A DNA stretch of 64,000 nucleotides, taken from assembly GCF_001273845.1 (NCBI RefSeq), contig NZ_JHBW01000087.1:248001-312000 (forward strand). Direction: 5' to 3'. The notes beneath the pieces were generated by a model. It was not told the DNA's origin and made no database searches. It saw nothing but the letters and a program-made list of their open reading frames with translations. This document shows, in pieces, positions 16,478 through 23,839 of this stretch. Source of the DNA: Leucobacter musarum subsp. musarum. GTDB lineage: Bacteria; Actinomycetota; Actinomycetes; Actinomycetales; Microbacteriaceae. How positions within the stretch are numbered: position 1 is the first letter of the stretch; each line of letters opens with the position of its first letter. The position numbers and the translations under genes were made by a program.

Positions 16478-16536
16478 AGCCCCGGCTCGGCCTCTATCGG
16501 CATCCGCAAGGATTCGCGCGACATGCCCCCGGGGCT
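16478..16536 (-). ncRNA. Candidate structured RNA or leader upstream of the Abi gene
   Basis: On the minus strand AGCCCCGG (16536-16529) pairs with CCGGGGCT (16485-16478). Inside it GGCAT pairs with ATGCC, and an inner CGC...GCG can pair too. The structure ends 22 bases before the Abi start codon. No U tract follows, which argues against a simple terminator. Confidence 0.4.
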
Positions 16537-16647
16537 TTGCTCTTCTCGTCAGCGGTTAAATCCCTCGAGAAACTAGACGTTGAAGCGGAGCGCCATCGCG
16601 TACCACTTCCGCAAGGCTTCAGGCGAGTGCCAAAGACTTGAGATGCG

Positions 16648-17037
16648 AGCGAAAGGGTGTACGCACACCGGGTCTGACCGAAGCCCGAGCAGTCGACCGG
16701 GCAAGCAGTTCCCCTGGTCTGCCAACGGTCTGCGCACGCGCACGCACGCGAGTTAGTCGCGAGCCCGCCGCAGTCATGTACCAAAGTGCGTACACCCTTT
16801 CGCTTCTTGCGCTCCAAAAGGGTGTACGCGCTCTCGGCAGCGCCGCGACCTCGTTCTGCCGCGTGATTCCGACACTTCTGACCGCTGATCCGCCGCCGAA
16901 CCTGCGTACACCCTTTTGCGTTACCCAGTAGCAAAAGGATGTACGCACGCTGGGGCAGCCCTGCGGCCTGTTCTGCCGTGTGATTCTGCGGTTCTCCGCC
17001 GCCGAACCGCCCCGATTCCTGCGTACACCCTTTTGCG
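16648..17037. repeat. Array of three modules bounded by inverted copies of a 17-bp motif
   Basis: Motif CGCAAAAGGGTGTACGCA occurs six times in alternating orientation: 16648-16666 with 16786-16804 (19-bp perfect inverted repeat), 16816-16829 with 16904-16917 (14 bp), and 16931-16947 with 17020-17036 (17 bp, one mismatch). The second and third modules (about 102 and 106 bp) are also similar inside (GTTCTGCCGyGTGATTC and CGCCGCCGAAC), so they are diverged tandem copies; the first is longer (about 157 bp). The 690-bp gap between the Abi start and integrase stop holds no credible gene. Confidence 0.85.
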
Positions 17038-17079
17038 GAGCCCTCGACACCCGTCTGGCGCAGCACCGGCGACATGACG

Positions 17080-17112
17080 GTGCCCTGCGCCCGCGAGGCG
17101 GGGGCAGGGCAC
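17080..17112 (-). terminator. Probable terminator of the integrase gene
   Basis: Perfect 9-bp arms GTGCCCTGC / GCAGGGCAC enclose a second stem CCCGC/GCGGG, 36 bp past the integrase stop and just before the repeat array. Confidence 0.6.
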
Positions 17113-17147
17113 ATGTCACAGACCCGCGCCGGGCCCGCGCCAACCGA

Positions 17148-18368
17148 TCAGCTCGCGCGCTGCTGGGCCATGCGGCGGGCCAGCTCGTCGTCGCGGTTCC
17201 CGCTCGCCTGGTAGCGCATCGCCGCCTTCACGGAGGAGTGCCCAAGGCGATCCATCGTCTCCTTCAGGGTCGCGCCGGTCTGAGCGTAGCGGGTGCCCGC
17301 GAAGTGCCGGAGCCCGTGGAACGGCAGGTCGGGCCGTCCGGCGGCGACGACGGCCTTGTGCCAGTGCCGCCAGAACGAGGTCTGCGGCAGCCAGCCGCTG
17401 CCGTCGTGGTTGGTGGTCAGCAGGGCATTGCCGATCTTCCCACGGGCCTGCGCGGCGATGATGCGAGCATCGTCGCCGTAGACAACGACGTTGCGCACGC
17501 CTGCGAGGGTCTTGACCTCGCCGACGTCGCGCCCGTTCTTCTTCGTGAGCACGACCTGCCGGGAGACGCTGATGCGCACGCAATCGACCTCACCGGCCTC
17601 GTCGCGCTCGACCACGACATCCTTCGCCCGCAGTTCGGTGTTCTCGCCCCAGCGCAGCCCGGCACCGCAAGCGAGCACGACCAGCGCCTTGTAGCGCTTG
17701 TCGATGCTCGACAGGATCACGTCCAGCTCGGCATCGGTCGGCGGTTCCACCTTCTTACCGGTAGATGCCGTCGAGCCGCCCCGGATCTGGCAGGGGTTCT
17801 TCTCGATGATGCCGTCGTCCACGGCGGTCTTCAGCACCGACTTCATAAGGTCGTACGCGCGGGAGGTCTGGGAGATACGTCCCGTCTCGAACTGGGCCGC
17901 ACGCCACTCACGCACCATTTCGGGCGTGATCTCGCCGAGCTTGCGCCCGACCATATCGGCGAGCGGTCCGCCCTTGCCCGGCGTGTCCTTCTTGGTGGCC
18001 ACGCCCGCCGGGCGCAGGTATCCCTCGTAGTTCTCAACGGTGCGGGGCCGCAGCGGCTCGCCGCGCGAGTTCGTGCGCGTCTCGATCCACTTCGCCGCGT
18101 ACTCGCCCAGCGTCACCTCGCGGCGGGCGGCCTCTGCCGCCGCCTGCTCGGCCTGCGCCGCGCGCGCTGCCGGGGGCTGCCAGGTCTCCTTGGCGATCTC
18201 GGCCTGACGTTCCGCCAGCCAGTGGCGGGCCTCGGTGATCGCGGCGAACGTCGCGGGGGCCCAGTGCAGTTCGCCGTCGGGGCCGACGTACCCGGCGGTG
18301 TACCTGCCGTTGCTGCGCTTCCTGACGCGCCCGAACTTCTCGCGCTGCTTGCGCTTCTTCTCAGCCAT
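17148..18368 (-). CDS. int: Tyrosine recombinase / integrase
   Basis: 406 residues. An N-terminal AP2-like arm-binding region (GRVRKRSNGRYTAGYVGPDGE) is followed by a SAM-like core-binding domain (TLGEYAAKWIETRTN to NPCQIRG) and a catalytic domain with Arg239 (GAGLRWGE), His351-x-x-Arg354 (FHGLRHFAGTR), His377 (LGHSSVKAAMRYQ) and Tyr386: the full set of conserved residues. It catalyses recombination between the 21-bp att cores. The start lies 140 bp from attR, and GGGAGAG precedes the ATG. Apparently intact, so the element may still be mobile. Confidence 0.95.
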   Translation of the reverse strand: MAEKKRKQREKFGRVRKRSNGRYTAGYVGPDGELHWAPATFAAITEARHWLAERQAEIAKETWQPPAARAAQAEQAAAEAARREVTLGEYAAKWIETRTNSRGEPLRPRTVENYEGYLRPAGVATKKDTPGKGGPLADMVGRKLGEITPEMVREWRAAQFETGRISQTSRAYDLMKSVLKTAVDDGIIEKNPCQIRGGSTASTGKKVEPPTDAELDVILSSIDKRYKALVVLACGAGLRWGENTELRAKDVVVERDEAGEVDCVRISVSRQVVLTKKNGRDVGEVKTLAGVRNVVVYGDDARIIAAQARGKIGNALLTTNHDGSGWLPQTSFWRHWHKAVVAAGRPDLPFHGLRHFAGTRYAQTGATLKETMDRLGHSSVKAAMRYQASGNRDDELARRMAQQRAS

Positions 18369-18379
18369 CGTGCTCTCCC

Positions 18380-18390
18380 GGTCAATATCT
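18380..18390 (+). repeat. Right-end copy of the GGTCAATATCT repeat
   Basis: Identical to 7855-7865 near attL and in the same orientation. It lies 12 bp upstream of the integrase start codon, so it could be an arm site and also an operator for int. Confidence 0.5.
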
Positions 18391-18507
18391 TCTGCCCGAA
18401 TGTGACCTTTTCGGCCCCATTCTGACCTGATGGTCTTGGGCTGTATCCCTTGTTAATAAAGGGATCGGGAGTGAAACTGAGGTGCTCCTAGTCTATCGCA
18501 ATAACTA

Positions 18508-18528
18508 TTCGATCCCAGTATCGCGCAC
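18508..18528 (+). other. attR core (21-bp direct repeat)
   Basis: Exact copy of 7773-7793, here not preceded by the rest of a tRNA gene. Confidence 0.92.
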
Positions 18529-18533
18529 AGAAG

Positions 18534-18561
18534 AAAAGCCCCGGTTCCCCCGGGGCTTTTT
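18534..18561 (+). terminator. Displaced chromosomal terminator of tRNA-Val(GAC)
   Basis: AAAAGCCCCGG / CCGGGGCTTTT with a 5-base loop and a T5 end sits five bases after attR. Before integration it would have followed the tRNA directly. 18562-18665 shows nothing else. Confidence 0.85.
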
Positions 18562-18665
18562 GCATTCCGTGACCTCGCGAGAATCGCGAACGCGATGCCA
18601 CGCACACTTCGGCCCCCGAGCGCTCACGCATTCGGAGGCCGAAATTGCGTCAGTGCCGCGAAAAA

Positions 18666-18902
18666 CTACTCGTTACCGATCGCGCCGTCGATGTTGTCGC
18701 GAACTTCGGTGATCTTGTCGCTGAACTTGCCGCCGGTGATCTTGTCGGCGAAACCGGCGACGCCGTCGAGCACCTTGTCGCTGATTTCCTCGGCCTGATC
18801 ACTCTTTAGCGCATCCTGCAGCTTCTCAGCATTCTCGTTCACCACTTCACCGGCCTTGCCGGCGAGGTCGGAGGCCTTCTTGCTCAGATCTTCGATGCCC
18901 AT
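18666..18902 (-). CDS. Rv0909-family antitoxin-like small protein
   Basis: 78 residues. MGIEDLSKKASDLAGKAGEVVNENAEKLQDALK, then ISDKVLDGVAGFADKITGGKFSDKI, is the repetitive amphipathic sequence of the Rv0909 / MT0933-like antitoxin family. The ATG at 18902 has AAGGA eight bases upstream; an in-frame extension to 19055 overlaps the divergent methyltransferase and is rejected. No partner toxin is adjacent, and many family members are orphans with no shown antitoxin role. Confidence 0.72.
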   Translation of the reverse strand: MGIEDLSKKASDLAGKAGEVVNENAEKLQDALKSDQAEEISDKVLDGVAGFADKITGGKFSDKITEVRDNIDGAIGNE

Positions 18903-19029
18903 TCGTTCGTCCTTTTCGTCAGCGCACCGGCCGGTCGCGGCGCATCTCCACTCATTATGACTGCATGGCATCTTCTGAGGGAAGAGCCATATGTCAAGGC
19001 ACTCCAACGCTTCGACATACGCTGGAACA

Positions 19030-19686
19030 ATGCGAGCCTCCGACCCCACCCCCATGGCGGTGCGCCAGGCCTACGACCAGCGCGCCGTCGAATACGCGGA
19101 ACACTTTGCCGACGTCGCTGCCGCGCACCCCGACGACCGCGCGCGTATTCGCGCTTGGGCTCACGCCCGTTCCGGGCCCGTGCTCGACGCCGGCTGCGGC
19201 CCCGGGCACTGGACCGAGGAGCTGCGGCAGCACCGAGTCGATGCAGAAGGCATCGATCACTCCCCCGAGTTCCTGGCCATCGCCGCAAGCCGATTCCCCG
19301 ACGCTCGATTCCGCCAGGCTTCCCTCGAGCAGACCGGGTGTGCCGATACAAGCCTGGACGGTGTCCTCGCGTGGTACTCGGTCATACACACCTGCCCCGA
19401 AGAGCTTGCTGCGGTGCTCGCGGAGTTCCGCCGCGTGCTGCGCCCAGGCGGGAGCTTGCTCGTCGGCCTGTTCGCCTGGTCGCATCTCGAACCCTTCGAG
19501 CACGCCGTTGTCCGGGCGTATCGCTGGCCTCCCAGTCAGTTCTCTTGCGTGCTGCATGAAGCAGGCTTCAGCGTGCTCTCGGTCATCGAACGCCACGAAC
19601 CGGGCACCCGCCCCCAGTGCATCATCGAGGCCCGCCGCTCTCCCGACGTCGCCTCCGAAACCGGAAGCGGCATCTCGCGCAAGTGA
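19030..19686 (+). CDS. Class I SAM-dependent methyltransferase
   Basis: 218 residues. Motif I is VLDAGCGPGHWTEEL and the acidic motif II region is DAEGIDHSPEFL; then GVLAWYSVIHTCPEELAAVLAEFRRVLRPGGSLLVG is typical of Methyltransf_11. The substrate cannot be assigned. The ATG at 19030 lies six bases after TACGCT, as in leaderless genes; an upstream ATG at 18991 is in frame. Confidence 0.85.
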   Translation: MRASDPTPMAVRQAYDQRAVEYAEHFADVAAAHPDDRARIRAWAHARSGPVLDAGCGPGHWTEELRQHRVDAEGIDHSPEFLAIAASRFPDARFRQASLEQTGCADTSLDGVLAWYSVIHTCPEELAAVLAEFRRVLRPGGSLLVGLFAWSHLEPFEHAVVRAYRWPPSQFSCVLHEAGFSVLSVIERHEPGTRPQCIIEARRSPDVASETGSGISRK

Positions 19687-19749
19687 TTGCACCGTGCAGC
19701 AGCTCCGCGCAGACTGGTGGCACGCTCACCGCTGAGAACGGAGACCCGC

Positions 19750-20109
19750 ATGAGCCCGATCGCGACGTTGCACAGTTTCGTATTCGACTGCCCCGAACCT
19801 GCCGCTCTGGCAGAGTTCTATCAGCGCATCTTCGGGGGCACGGTGGTGGCCGACGGCGACGACTGGGTCGACCTCAAGATCGATGGGCTCTCCACGACAC
19901 TCGCGTTCCAGGAGTCCCCCGGTTACATACCGCCGGATTGGCCAGGCGACGACGGCGCGCAACAGGCGCACCTCGACATTCGGGTCGACAACCTCGATGA
20001 AGCGCACCGCGCACTCCTCGAAATTGGAGCACGCTTCGCGGCAGACAACGACACGTTCCGCGTGTACCGCGATCCAGTCGGTCACCTGTTCTGCACGGTG
20101 CGCGGCTGA
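19750..20109 (+). CDS. VOC (glyoxalase-like) family protein
   Basis: 119 residues with a beta-alpha-beta-beta-beta layout: LHSFVFDCPEPAALAEFYQRIFGG, then AHLDIRVDNLDEAHRALLEIGA and FRVYRDPVGHLFCTVRG. It matches the glyoxalase-like group found widely in Actinobacteria. GGAG lies six bases before the ATG. It follows the methyltransferase on the same strand by 63 bp. Function unknown. Confidence 0.82.
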   Translation: MSPIATLHSFVFDCPEPAALAEFYQRIFGGTVVADGDDWVDLKIDGLSTTLAFQESPGYIPPDWPGDDGAQQAHLDIRVDNLDEAHRALLEIGARFAADNDTFRVYRDPVGHLFCTVRG

Positions 20110-20181
20110 GCCGCGAGCGTCCACCAAGTGGGCTGATGCCCGGAACAGAGCATGAAAGTACGGAGCATCAACCGCTCCGGG

Positions 20182-20790
20182 TCACCCACGGATCCCGTGT
20201 TCGCGCACGACTGCGGCGACCGCATCAACGAAGCGGCTCCGGTCAAGCACGTGACCTTCGCGGCGCATCCCATCGTTCGTGATACGGAGTACGCGTTCGG
20301 GCGAGAGGAAGCTCTCGCGCCCCTGACTGTCCCAGCCCCCGGTGCCGACTGAAACGAAGCCACGGTGCTGCTTCGTGCTCAGGTAGCACCCCGCGGTGGT
20401 CTCGTTGTCGATGCGAGCAATGATGAGCACCGGTCGATCTTTGCCACGACCATCGTTCTCGACGTAGGGCACCCAGGTCCAAACGACTTCCCCGGGGTCA
20501 GGATCGCCGTCAGGGTTCGGCTCGTAGCTCGGCCGCAAGAGACGCGTCTCCGACGCGGTGAGCTCGCGCGTTGCCGTTTGGCCATCGCGCCCCGGACTCA
20601 GACGCTCGTCGTGCGAGGCCGTCGCAGTTGCCGGTCGGTTGCGGCGATCCTGTGCAGATGGTTTCGGACCTGAGCCCGAACGCTGATCGGAATTCTGCCG
20701 GCCCGAAGACTTGAGAAACGCCGTCAGAAACGAACGACCGAATTCACCGAGCGCTCGCGCCCACCCTCTGTTCGACGGGGTCCCGTTCAT
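20182..20790 (-). CDS. PemK/MazF-like family protein with long N-terminal extension
   Basis: 202 residues. The C-terminal 110 residues carry the PemK/MazF fold: GEVVWTWVPYVENDGRGKDRPVLIIARIDNE, then CYLSTKQH. The first 90 residues are polar and probably disordered. Classical MazF toxins are about 110 residues with an antitoxin upstream; neither applies here, and this longer form is a conserved chromosomal actinobacterial type whose toxicity is unproven. AGGAG precedes the ATG. Downstream of zapE on the same strand. Confidence 0.78.
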   Translation of the reverse strand: MNGTPSNRGWARALGEFGRSFLTAFLKSSGRQNSDQRSGSGPKPSAQDRRNRPATATASHDERLSPGRDGQTATRELTASETRLLRPSYEPNPDGDPDPGEVVWTWVPYVENDGRGKDRPVLIIARIDNETTAGCYLSTKQHRGFVSVGTGGWDSQGRESFLSPERVLRITNDGMRREGHVLDRSRFVDAVAAVVREHGIRG

Positions 20791-20821
20791 ATCGTCTCCT
20801 GATTCGACGGTGCGGCTGGCG

Positions 20822-21886
20822 CTACTGAGAAACTTCGCTGGCCGTCAGTGCGTTCAAGCGCGACATGCAGCGCAGGTACTTCTTGCGATACCCGCCGTCG
20901 AGCATGCCGCCGCCAAAAATCGTCGTGAGCTGCGCGCCGGTCGCGCGTATGGGAATCTGCGCGTCGTACACACGGTCGATGAACGCGACGAATCTGAGTG
21001 CCGATGACTGATCGGTGAGCTCATGCACATTCCGCAGGCCGATGCACTGCACGCCCGACAGCAGCCCGCTGTAGCTCGACGGGTGCACAGTGGCCAAATG
21101 CTCGATCAATTCGGAGAAATCGTCGTCGGTCATACGCTCGTGCGCAGAGGCCACATCCGCCAACACGAAGCGATACTCGTCATCAGTCAATGCGATGGCG
21201 TCGCTCTCGAGGTCGCGCTGACGGTAATCGACGCCGTCGATGCGAATCGTCACGAAGCGATCGGACATCGCTTGAATCTCGCGCATAAAGTCGGCAGCTG
21301 CGAACCGCCCCTCGCCGAGCGCGTTGGGCGGCGTGTTCGAGGTGGCGACGAACTTGGTGCCGGTCGCGGTGAGGTCACCGATGAGACGCGTCATGAGCAT
21401 GGTGTCGCCTGGATCGTCGAGTTCGAACTCATCGATGCAGATCAGCCGGGCTCCCTGCAGCACACCGACGGCGCCGCTGTAGCCCAGCGCACCGACCAGC
21501 GCGGTGTATTCGATGAAGGTGCCGAAGTACTTGCGACCGGCCGTGGCGTGCCACGTGGCCGCGAGCAGGTGGGTCTTACCGACGCCGAAACCGCCATCGA
21601 GGTAGATGCCCGGCTTCGTCGGCGCAGGAGCGGCTGAGTCAGCCGACTTCTTCTTTCCGAATCCGAAGAACCCTCCGCGAGACACCGTCGGTGCGGGTGC
21701 GGCGAACGCGCGCAGCAGCTCGCGGGCTTCGTCCTGGGAGGGGTATTCGGGATCCGGCCGGTACGAATCGAAAGAGGCGCGATCGAACTGGGGCGGAGGC
21801 ACCAGGGTCGCGACGAGTTCGGTACCGGAGATCGTGGGTCGCCGGTCGACGAGCCGGGCGGCGTTGTGCTGGGTGTCTGAGACCAT
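20822..21886 (-). CDS. zapE: Cell division protein ZapE (AFG1-like ATPase)
   Basis: 354 residues. Walker A is GGFGVGKTHLLAATWHA and Walker B is LICIDEFELDDPGDTMLMTRL, then TSNTPPNALGEGRFAAADF (sensor 1), all typical of AFG1/ZapE P-loop ATPases that act at the division site or in membrane protein quality control. An insert FFGFGKKKSADSAAPAP (about residue 72) is not conserved. It is 28 bp downstream of the hydrolase gene and 31 bp upstream of the PemK-like gene, so probably co-transcribed. Confidence 0.9.
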   Translation of the reverse strand: MVSDTQHNAARLVDRRPTISGTELVATLVPPPQFDRASFDSYRPDPEYPSQDEARELLRAFAAPAPTVSRGGFFGFGKKKSADSAAPAPTKPGIYLDGGFGVGKTHLLAATWHATAGRKYFGTFIEYTALVGALGYSGAVGVLQGARLICIDEFELDDPGDTMLMTRLIGDLTATGTKFVATSNTPPNALGEGRFAAADFMREIQAMSDRFVTIRIDGVDYRQRDLESDAIALTDDEYRFVLADVASAHERMTDDDFSELIEHLATVHPSSYSGLLSGVQCIGLRNVHELTDQSSALRFVAFIDRVYDAQIPIRATGAQLTTIFGGGMLDGGYRKKYLRCMSRLNALTASEVSQ

Positions 21887-21914
21887 CGGAGCCAGTGTAC
21901 CCGCGTGACCGTGC

Positions 21915-23135
21915 TTATCCGCGCCAGGGAGGATGCGGCAGCGCGCGTGCGAAGACGCGCGTCGTACGCTCCCACCCTTCCTGGTCTATATTCCACAGTT
22001 TCACGTGCTCCGCTCGCTGCACCAGGCGCAAGTGCACCAAATCCGGTCGCAGATCGGCAAGACGCTCCGCGCCATCAGACGGAACGAACGTGTCACCGCG
22101 GCTTGCATGTATCAGCACCGGAATGCGGAGATCGCGGGCGAAAGTTTCGGGGCGCAATTGCGCGATCGGGAGCCCACCGTTCTCTCCAGCGCCGACCCAC
22201 CCGCGCGAGAGCATGCCCACACCGATACCGGCAATTACCTCAGGTACCGAGGCGGCCGCAGCGTGATAGCGGAGGAGCGCGTTCCAATCGACGGCTGGCG
22301 AGTCGAGAATCAGACCATCGATGACGCCGCGGTGCGGACCACGTGTGGCCGCGACCATGCAGGCGGTACCCCCCATCGACCAGCCGACCAGGGTCACGCG
22401 TTCCGCCCCGCGACGCACGGCCTCCGCGACGGCGGCATCGACGTCGCGGCTCTCGGAGAGGCCGACTCCGTACCGACCGCGCAAGCCCTGTGGCGCACCG
22501 GGATCATTCCGATAACTGATGATCAGATTCGTGACCCCGCTCTGCGCGAGCGCAGTCACGCCGCGCAGCGTCTCCCCCGGCAGTGCTCCACGGCCGTGCA
22601 CGTGAATCGCCCACCGACGCTTTCGGGGCCAGCGCGGGTGCACGATCCAGGCATCGGCATCGCCGAGTTCCGTTGCATAGGTGATGCGCTCGGTGCGCAA
22701 TCCGAGTTCTTCGGGTTCCGAGTACCACCAGCCCGTGATGCGCCCCAGCACGCCCGGCAGCAATTCACCCCGATCGACGGCGATGAGATCGCGCACGACG
22801 TCACCTCCGAGATGCGCCACGACCTCGCCGACGCGCGCGTGACCCGCCACGCCCTGGAACAGGTACGAGTATCGCCCCGGCAGATCTGCATCAGTTCCGC
22901 GAAGCCGCACCGTGGGCACGCCCCCTTGCGGGCGAGCCGTGCCATCGAGCCCCGCAGCATCGACCGAGACGACTTCGACTGGCGACTCGGGGACGGCAGC
23001 CGGCGTCACGGCGCGTCGCGCAAGGGCGACGCCACCGAGTACGGCGCCCGCTGCTCCGGCGAGCATCGTTCCCGCGAGCGCGCCCAGCACCCCGCGCCCG
23101 ACCGCCCGGCCCCGTCGCGACTCAGAATCCACCAT
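21915..23135 (-). CDS. Membrane-anchored alpha/beta hydrolase
   Basis: 406 residues. The N-terminal hydrophobic helix (VLGALAGTMLAGAAGAVLGGVALA) anchors or exports the protein. The hydrolase core has the nucleophile elbow GWSMGGTACM, an acid in PVLIHASRGDTFVP, and His near the C-terminus (RAEHVKLWNID), giving Ser-Asp-His. The region GRGALPGETLRGV matches actinobacterial peptidase/acyl hydrolases of unknown substrate. GGAGGAG precedes the ATG. It is divergent from the DUF3000 gene. Confidence 0.82.
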   Translation of the reverse strand: MVDSESRRGRAVGRGVLGALAGTMLAGAAGAVLGGVALARRAVTPAAVPESPVEVVSVDAAGLDGTARPQGGVPTVRLRGTDADLPGRYSYLFQGVAGHARVGEVVAHLGGDVVRDLIAVDRGELLPGVLGRITGWWYSEPEELGLRTERITYATELGDADAWIVHPRWPRKRRWAIHVHGRGALPGETLRGVTALAQSGVTNLIISYRNDPGAPQGLRGRYGVGLSESRDVDAAVAEAVRRGAERVTLVGWSMGGTACMVAATRGPHRGVIDGLILDSPAVDWNALLRYHAAAASVPEVIAGIGVGMLSRGWVGAGENGGLPIAQLRPETFARDLRIPVLIHASRGDTFVPSDGAERLADLRPDLVHLRLVQRAEHVKLWNIDQEGWERTTRVFARALPHPPWRG

Positions 23136-23218
23136 GGTGACGGCCTCCTCCTTCGCTTCGTCGATCCCGGCGTGGCATCCACCCGAAGTTCACAGCAAAC
23201 TCTAGTGTCACCAGTGTG

Positions 23219-23836
23219 ATGGCACGCATCGGTGGCGCCCCCGTCGACTTCGACATGGCTGCAGAGCAGCTCCGTTCCGCGCGCTTGCGCGGCGAACTGG
23301 TCTCCCAGGAAATCGCGGCACCCGAGCGCATCGCGCCGCATTCGATCGCGCTCGCCGCAGGCGTATCCCGCGCGTCGCAGCACGACCCTGCATCGAGTAC
23401 GGCCACCGATTCTCCCTATGGAGCCGGGCGCATCGTGCTCATGCACGACCCCGACGCTTTCGACGAGTGGGGCGGCCAATTCCGCATTGTGTGCTTCGCC
23501 CAGGCGCCGCTCGAACTGGAGATCGGTGTCGACCCATTTATCTCAGATGTCGCCTGGTCCTGGCTCGTCGATGCGCTGGACTCGCGCGGCGCCCAGTACA
23601 CCTACCTTTCTGCCACCGCCACGAAGACGCTCTCGAGCAGTTACGGCGCCCTGGAGGCGCGTGGAGAATCCGCCCAGATCGAACTGCGCGCGTCGTGGAC
23701 GCCGATCGGCAACGACTTCGGGGTTCACGCCCAGGCATGGTCGGAGCTCTTGTGCCTCTTAGCCGGACTCCCACACGCGGAGGGCATAGACTCCATCGCG
23801 GCGCGACGCTCGCGCCAAGCCGCGGAAGGGGCATAA
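23219..23836 (+). CDS. DUF3000 family protein
   Basis: 205 residues matching the actinobacterial DUF3000 family (FDEWGGQFRIVCFAQAPLELEIGVDPFISDVAWSWL and AGTVTKTLSSSYG-like segment), of unknown function and often beside RNase D, as here. A TAGTGT box 11 bases before the ATG suggests a leaderless or near-leaderless start. GTG at 23216 is an equally possible start. Three bases separate its stop from the rnd start. Confidence 0.82.
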   Translation: MARIGGAPVDFDMAAEQLRSARLRGELVSQEIAAPERIAPHSIALAAGVSRASQHDPASSTATDSPYGAGRIVLMHDPDAFDEWGGQFRIVCFAQAPLELEIGVDPFISDVAWSWLVDALDSRGAQYTYLSATATKTLSSSYGALEARGESAQIELRASWTPIGNDFGVHAQAWSELLCLLAGLPHAEGIDSIAARRSRQAAEGA

Positions 23837-23839
23837 CGC

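Larger units (their letters stand above)
7794..18507. mobile_element. Integrative mobilizable element in tRNA-Val(GAC), about 10.7 kb
   Basis: The element is delimited by the two 21-bp repeats. It carries an Xis-like HTH protein, Rep-like protein, MobC-like and relaxase-like genes, candidate oriT, lipoprotein, XRE plus PD-(D/E)xK nuclease-like gene, HNH nuclease, Abi/HEPN protein, repeat array and a tyrosine integrase. No coupling protein or VirB-type pore genes are present, so transfer would need a helper. Replacing the tRNA terminator with one of its own (7798-7825) is consistent with a functional integration module. Confidence 0.9.

Noticed and set aside
16648-17037. CRISPR array
   Set aside because: Only six repeat copies, alternating in orientation, with long related interiors rather than uniform unique spacers, and no cas genes.
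16494-17114. Open frame of about 206 codons through the repeat array, minus strand, encoding Cys- and Arg-rich repeats
   Set aside because: Its repeats merely translate the DNA inverted repeats, no ribosome site or plausible protein fold is seen, and GC-rich DNA leaves long chance frames.
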